NCBI GenBank assembly: GCA_014379625.1
Contig: JACMLJ010000009.1
Location: 19,818-83,817, forward strand
Reading direction: 5' to 3'
DNA: 64,000 nt
Source: Ferruginibacter sp.
GTDB lineage: Bacteria > Bacteroidota > Bacteroidia > Chitinophagales > Chitinophagaceae
In this document: positions 62,094 to 64,000 of the stretch, one piece after another
Layout of the letters: the number at the start of each line of letters is the position of its first letter
Numbering within the stretch: position 1 is the first letter of the stretch
Program-made: the position numbers and the translations under genes
Notes under the pieces: model-generated
The model's database searches: none
What the model was told of the DNA's origin: nothing
What the model saw: the letters and a program-made list of their open reading frames with translations, nothing else

Positions 62094-63068
62094 TCACCCC
62101 TTTTCCCCCAAATTAAACATCCCTTCCACAAACTGCTGTTTATCAAATACCAGCAGGTCGGTTAGTTTTTCGCCTACGCCAATAAATTTTACCGGTATTT
62201 TGAACTGGTGCGCAATGGCCAGTACCACGCCGCCTTTTGCTGTGCCGTCTAATTTGGTGATGGTTAAACCGGTTACGTCTGTTGCCGCCGTAAAATGTTT
62301 GGCCTGCTCCAGGGCATTTTGCCCGGTGCTGCCATCCAATACCAGCATAACTTCATGGGGGGCTTCCGGTATTACTTTTTGAATAACTCTCTTTATCTTG
62401 GTAAGTTCATCCATTAAATAGGCTTTGTTATGCAGCCTTCCAGCCGTATCAATAATAATTACATCCACATTCCTGGCAACACCGCTTATAATTGTATCGT
62501 ATGCAACAGATGCGGGATCGCTGCCCATTTCTTTTTTTACAATAGGAACATTCGTGCGTTCACTCCAGATCGTTAGCTGGTCAACTGCCGCCGCCCTGAA
62601 GGTATCGGCGGCACCAAGCAAAACAGATTTGCCCGCCTTTGAAAAATTATAGGCCAGTTTACCGATGGTAGTCGTTTTTCCTACTCCGTTTACCCCAACT
62701 ACCAAGATAACATGTGGTTTGTAACCCGCAGGCAATGCATAATTTTCATAACTGGTATCCTGCGGGGCGTCAATTAAAACATTTTCAATCTCGCTTTTGA
62801 GAATGGCATTTAATTCACCCGTGCCAATATACTTATCCCGGGCAACCCTTTTTTCTATCCGGCTGATGATCTCAACGGTTGTTTCAATGCCCACATCAGC
62901 GCTTACCAGCGCATCTTCCACATCATCCAATACGCTTTCATCTACCGTACTTTTACCGGCGATGGCCTTGGTGATCTTGCTAAAAAATCCTTCCCTGGTT
63001 TTTTGTAATCCCTGGTCAAGGGTTTCCTGCTGTTGTTTTTTACCGAAGAGTTTATCAAAAAGTCCCAT
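62094..63068 (-). CDS. ftsY: Signal recognition particle receptor FtsY
   Basis: A 324-residue SRP GTPase docking ribosome-nascent chains at the membrane. The N-domain opens with LFDKLFGKKQQQETLDQGLQKTREG, with the long acidic A-domain of E. coli absent, as is usual in this phylum. The G-domain has GVNGVGKTTTIGKLA (G1, around residues 124-138), DTFRAAAVDQL, IIDTAGRLH (G3), and TKLDGTAKGGV (G4). It is the fourth gene of the rpmB-rpmG-DUF4295-ftsY block, but a strong hairpin (63160-63189) separates it from the upstream genes. Confidence 0.96.
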   Translation of the reverse strand: MGLFDKLFGKKQQQETLDQGLQKTREGFFSKITKAIAGKSTVDESVLDDVEDALVSADVGIETTVEIISRIEKRVARDKYIGTGELNAILKSEIENVLIDAPQDTSYENYALPAGYKPHVILVVGVNGVGKTTTIGKLAYNFSKAGKSVLLGAADTFRAAAVDQLTIWSERTNVPIVKKEMGSDPASVAYDTIISGVARNVDVIIIDTAGRLHNKAYLMDELTKIKRVIQKVIPEAPHEVMLVLDGSTGQNALEQAKHFTAATDVTGLTITKLDGTAKGGVVLAIAHQFKIPVKFIGVGEKLTDLLVFDKQQFVEGMFNLGEKG

Positions 63069-63159
63069 ACCCGTTAATTTATGAATAGTAAATGGCGCCG
63101 GTCAATATTTGACCATTTACCATTCACGCCTTTACCAGGCGTTTCGTATTAAAATTAAG

Positions 63160-63189
63160 AAAGCTGTCCCGGTAAATCAGGACAGCTTT
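63160..63189 (-). terminator. Hairpin after the DUF4295 gene
   Basis: AAAGCTGTCC and GGACAGCTTT form a perfect 10-bp stem around a 10-nt loop. On the minus strand it is followed by CTTAATTTTAA, a moderately T-rich tail, so it probably ends the rpmB-rpmG-DUF4295 transcript before ftsY. Confidence 0.65.
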
Positions 63190-63218
63190 AATATATTAAT
63201 TCCCAAACCTGAAAATTA

Positions 63219-63389
63219 TTATTGAGCCAAATATTCTTTGATCTTGTCTTTATGCACAATGGATTCCTTAAAAGTATATGCGCCACTTTTAGGACTACGT
63301 ACTGCCCTTATTACTTTTGTCCAGTTTTTAGCATCGGCTGCTGCTTTCTGGTCCTTGGTTTTGATCGCTGTTTTAGCTGCTTTTGCCAT
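63219..63389 (-). CDS. DUF4295 small basic protein
   Basis: A 56-residue protein starting MAKAAKTAIKTKDQKAAADA and ending in HKDKIKEYLAQ. It has 13 Lys and 2 Arg, consistent with RNA or ribosome association. The DUF4295 family occurs in Bacteroidota right after rpmG, as it does here. The ATG at 63389 is the only reasonable start. Function is not established; the gene position suggests a ribosome-associated role. It is separated from rpmG by 106 bp of short-word repeats. Confidence 0.9.
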   Translation of the reverse strand: MAKAAKTAIKTKDQKAAADAKNWTKVIRAVRSPKSGAYTFKESIVHKDKIKEYLAQ

Positions 63390-63407
63390 GACTATTTTAA
63401 TTTATAA

Positions 63408-63497
63408 TGTGCTAATTTGCTAATTTGCTAATTTGCTAATTGTGTAGAGTGCGCTGTCTTTCATTAGCACATTAGCACATTAGCTAATTAGCTAATT
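63408..63497. repeat. Facing TAATTTGC / ATTAGC short-word arrays between rpmG and DUF4295
   Basis: The left part repeats GCTAATTT four times (63411-63442); the right part repeats ATTAGCAC and TAATTAGC words (63463-63497), the reverse complement. Together they can form a long hairpin inside a ribosomal-protein operon. The right edge overlaps the rpmG stop codon. Confidence 0.8.
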
Positions 63498-63678
63498 ACT
63501 TGATTTCTTTATGTACGGTTACTTTCTTCAAAATCGGGTTAAATTTTTTCAACTCTAATCTTTCAGGGGTGTTTTTTTTGTTCTTTTTAGTGATGTAACG
63601 GCTGGTACCTGCTTTACCGCTGGCTTTATGCTCTGTACATTCCAAAATAACCTGAACCCTGTTACCTTTCTTTGCCAT
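63496..63678 (-). CDS. rpmG: Large ribosomal subunit protein bL33
   Basis: A 60-residue protein, [18 protein letters not shown] followed by [25 protein letters not shown]. The usual zinc-binding CxxC pairs of some bL33 forms are absent (one Cys), so it is the zinc-independent C- type. Length and order (after rpmB) are typical. Confidence 0.96.
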   Translation of the reverse strand: MAKKGNRVQVILECTEHKASGKAGTSRYITKKNKKNTPERLELKKFNPILKKVTVHKEIK

Positions 63679-63725
63679 TGTTGTTTATTTTATTATTACT
63701 CCTCCCATCGGTGGAAGTGTGAGGT

Positions 63726-63962
63726 TTAAATTTTTTCGCCGGCTGCCCTTAGTTGTTTTACAACTGAAAACAGGCCGTTTTTGTTGATGGTGCGTATCGC
63801 TTCGGAAGAAACTTTTAGCGTTACCCACTTATCTTCTTCTGCCAGGAAGTAACGTTTGCTTTGCAAATTGGGCAAAAACCTACGCTTTGTTTTTATATTT
63901 GAATGCGATACTTTGTTACCCGTAATTGGCCTCTTACCTGTAACTTGACATACTCTAGCCAT
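63726..63962 (-). CDS. rpmB: Large ribosomal subunit protein bL28
   Basis: A 78-residue protein, [29 protein letters not shown], then [30 protein letters not shown]. All typical bL28 features are visible. First gene of the minus-strand ribosomal block; a -7 box lies just before it at 63982-63989. The single Cys is consistent with the zinc-free form. Confidence 0.97.
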   Translation of the reverse strand: MARVCQVTGKRPITGNKVSHSNIKTKRRFLPNLQSKRYFLAEEDKWVTLKVSSEAIRTINKNGLFSVVKQLRAAGEKI

Positions 63963-63981
63963 ATACTAATTTTTTGGACGG

Positions 63982-63989
63982 CGAAGGTA
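63982..63989 (-). promoter_or_regulatory. -7 box of the rpmB operon
   Basis: Minus-strand TACCTTCG, one mismatch from TAnnTTTG, 19 nt before the rpmB ATG. Any -33 element would fall at or beyond the window edge. Confidence 0.45.
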
Positions 63990-64000
63990 ACAAAAGAATT

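Noticed and set aside
1..64000. tRNA, rRNA, riboswitch or prophage
   Set aside because: No cloverleaf-like sequence with a conserved TPsiC loop, rRNA signature, known riboswitch core, integrase or phage structural gene was seen on reading both strands, although a covariance-model scan was not possible.

Overview
The window is a chromosomal segment of a Bacteroidota bacterium, most likely Chitinophagaceae or a close relative. The phylum assignment rests on a SusC/SusD pair, Bacteroidota-type -7 boxes (TAnnTTTG) in front of many genes, the ribosomal block rpmB-rpmG-DUF4295-ftsY, a TonB-like gene next to folC, and bacillithiol genes. The family-level guess is inference from overall gene style. 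GC content is moderate. I saw no rRNA, tRNA, CRISPR array, prophage or transposase gene.

Layout. 1-4.4 kb: the 5' part of tex, a hairpin-rich spacer, a small membrane protein plus a secreted OmpA-like protein, and an exonuclease/GIY-YIG repair fusion. 4.5-13.5 kb: acyl-CoA dehydrogenase, an ABC exporter pair followed by a YggS-type PLP protein, a TSUP carrier overlapping an SDR oxidoreductase, and a TonB-like protein with folC. 13.6-17.6 kb (minus strand): Nudix hydrolase, a YfiT/BstA-like thiol transferase, an FKBP isomerase, an ABC ATPase with no permease beside it, and fbp. 17.9-24.4 kb: aspartokinase, L,D-transpeptidase, hppD, a tandem-repeat zone, an open frame joining a GIY-YIG domain to PurK, and an AraC regulator. 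24.5-30.4 kb: a complete RND efflux system on the minus strand. 30.6-37.3 kb: purE, bshC, rimO, a GT8-like transferase, an SGNH hydrolase and an esterase.

37.3-42.7 kb is the most unusual region. A minus-strand run encodes an astacin-like metalloprotease, a papain-like protease fused to an alpha/beta-hydrolase, a SLOG-like ligand-sensor fold and a two-TM pentapeptide-repeat protein. None of the four has an obvious secretion signal. Sensor, protease/hydrolase and membrane protein side by side suggest an uncharacterised regulated or defence-type system; this is a hypothesis. 43-60 kb: a two-part HAD-like protein, an alpha/beta hydrolase, a 1445-residue membrane protein with a degenerate P-loop region, a GH1 beta-glucosidase, a GT4 glycosyltransferase, a PNPOx-like flavoprotein and the SusC/SusD pair. 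60-64 kb (minus strand): methyltransferase, CvfB-like S1 protein, ftsY, DUF4295, rpmG, rpmB.

The intergenic DNA is rich in repeats: two families of about 185 and 235 bp palindrome-rich elements that share the same 16-18 bp terminal inverted repeat (four copies), a GC-rich palindrome that supplies the end of three genes, a nine-copy 17-bp tandem array, and pairs of short-word arrays facing their own reverse complement.
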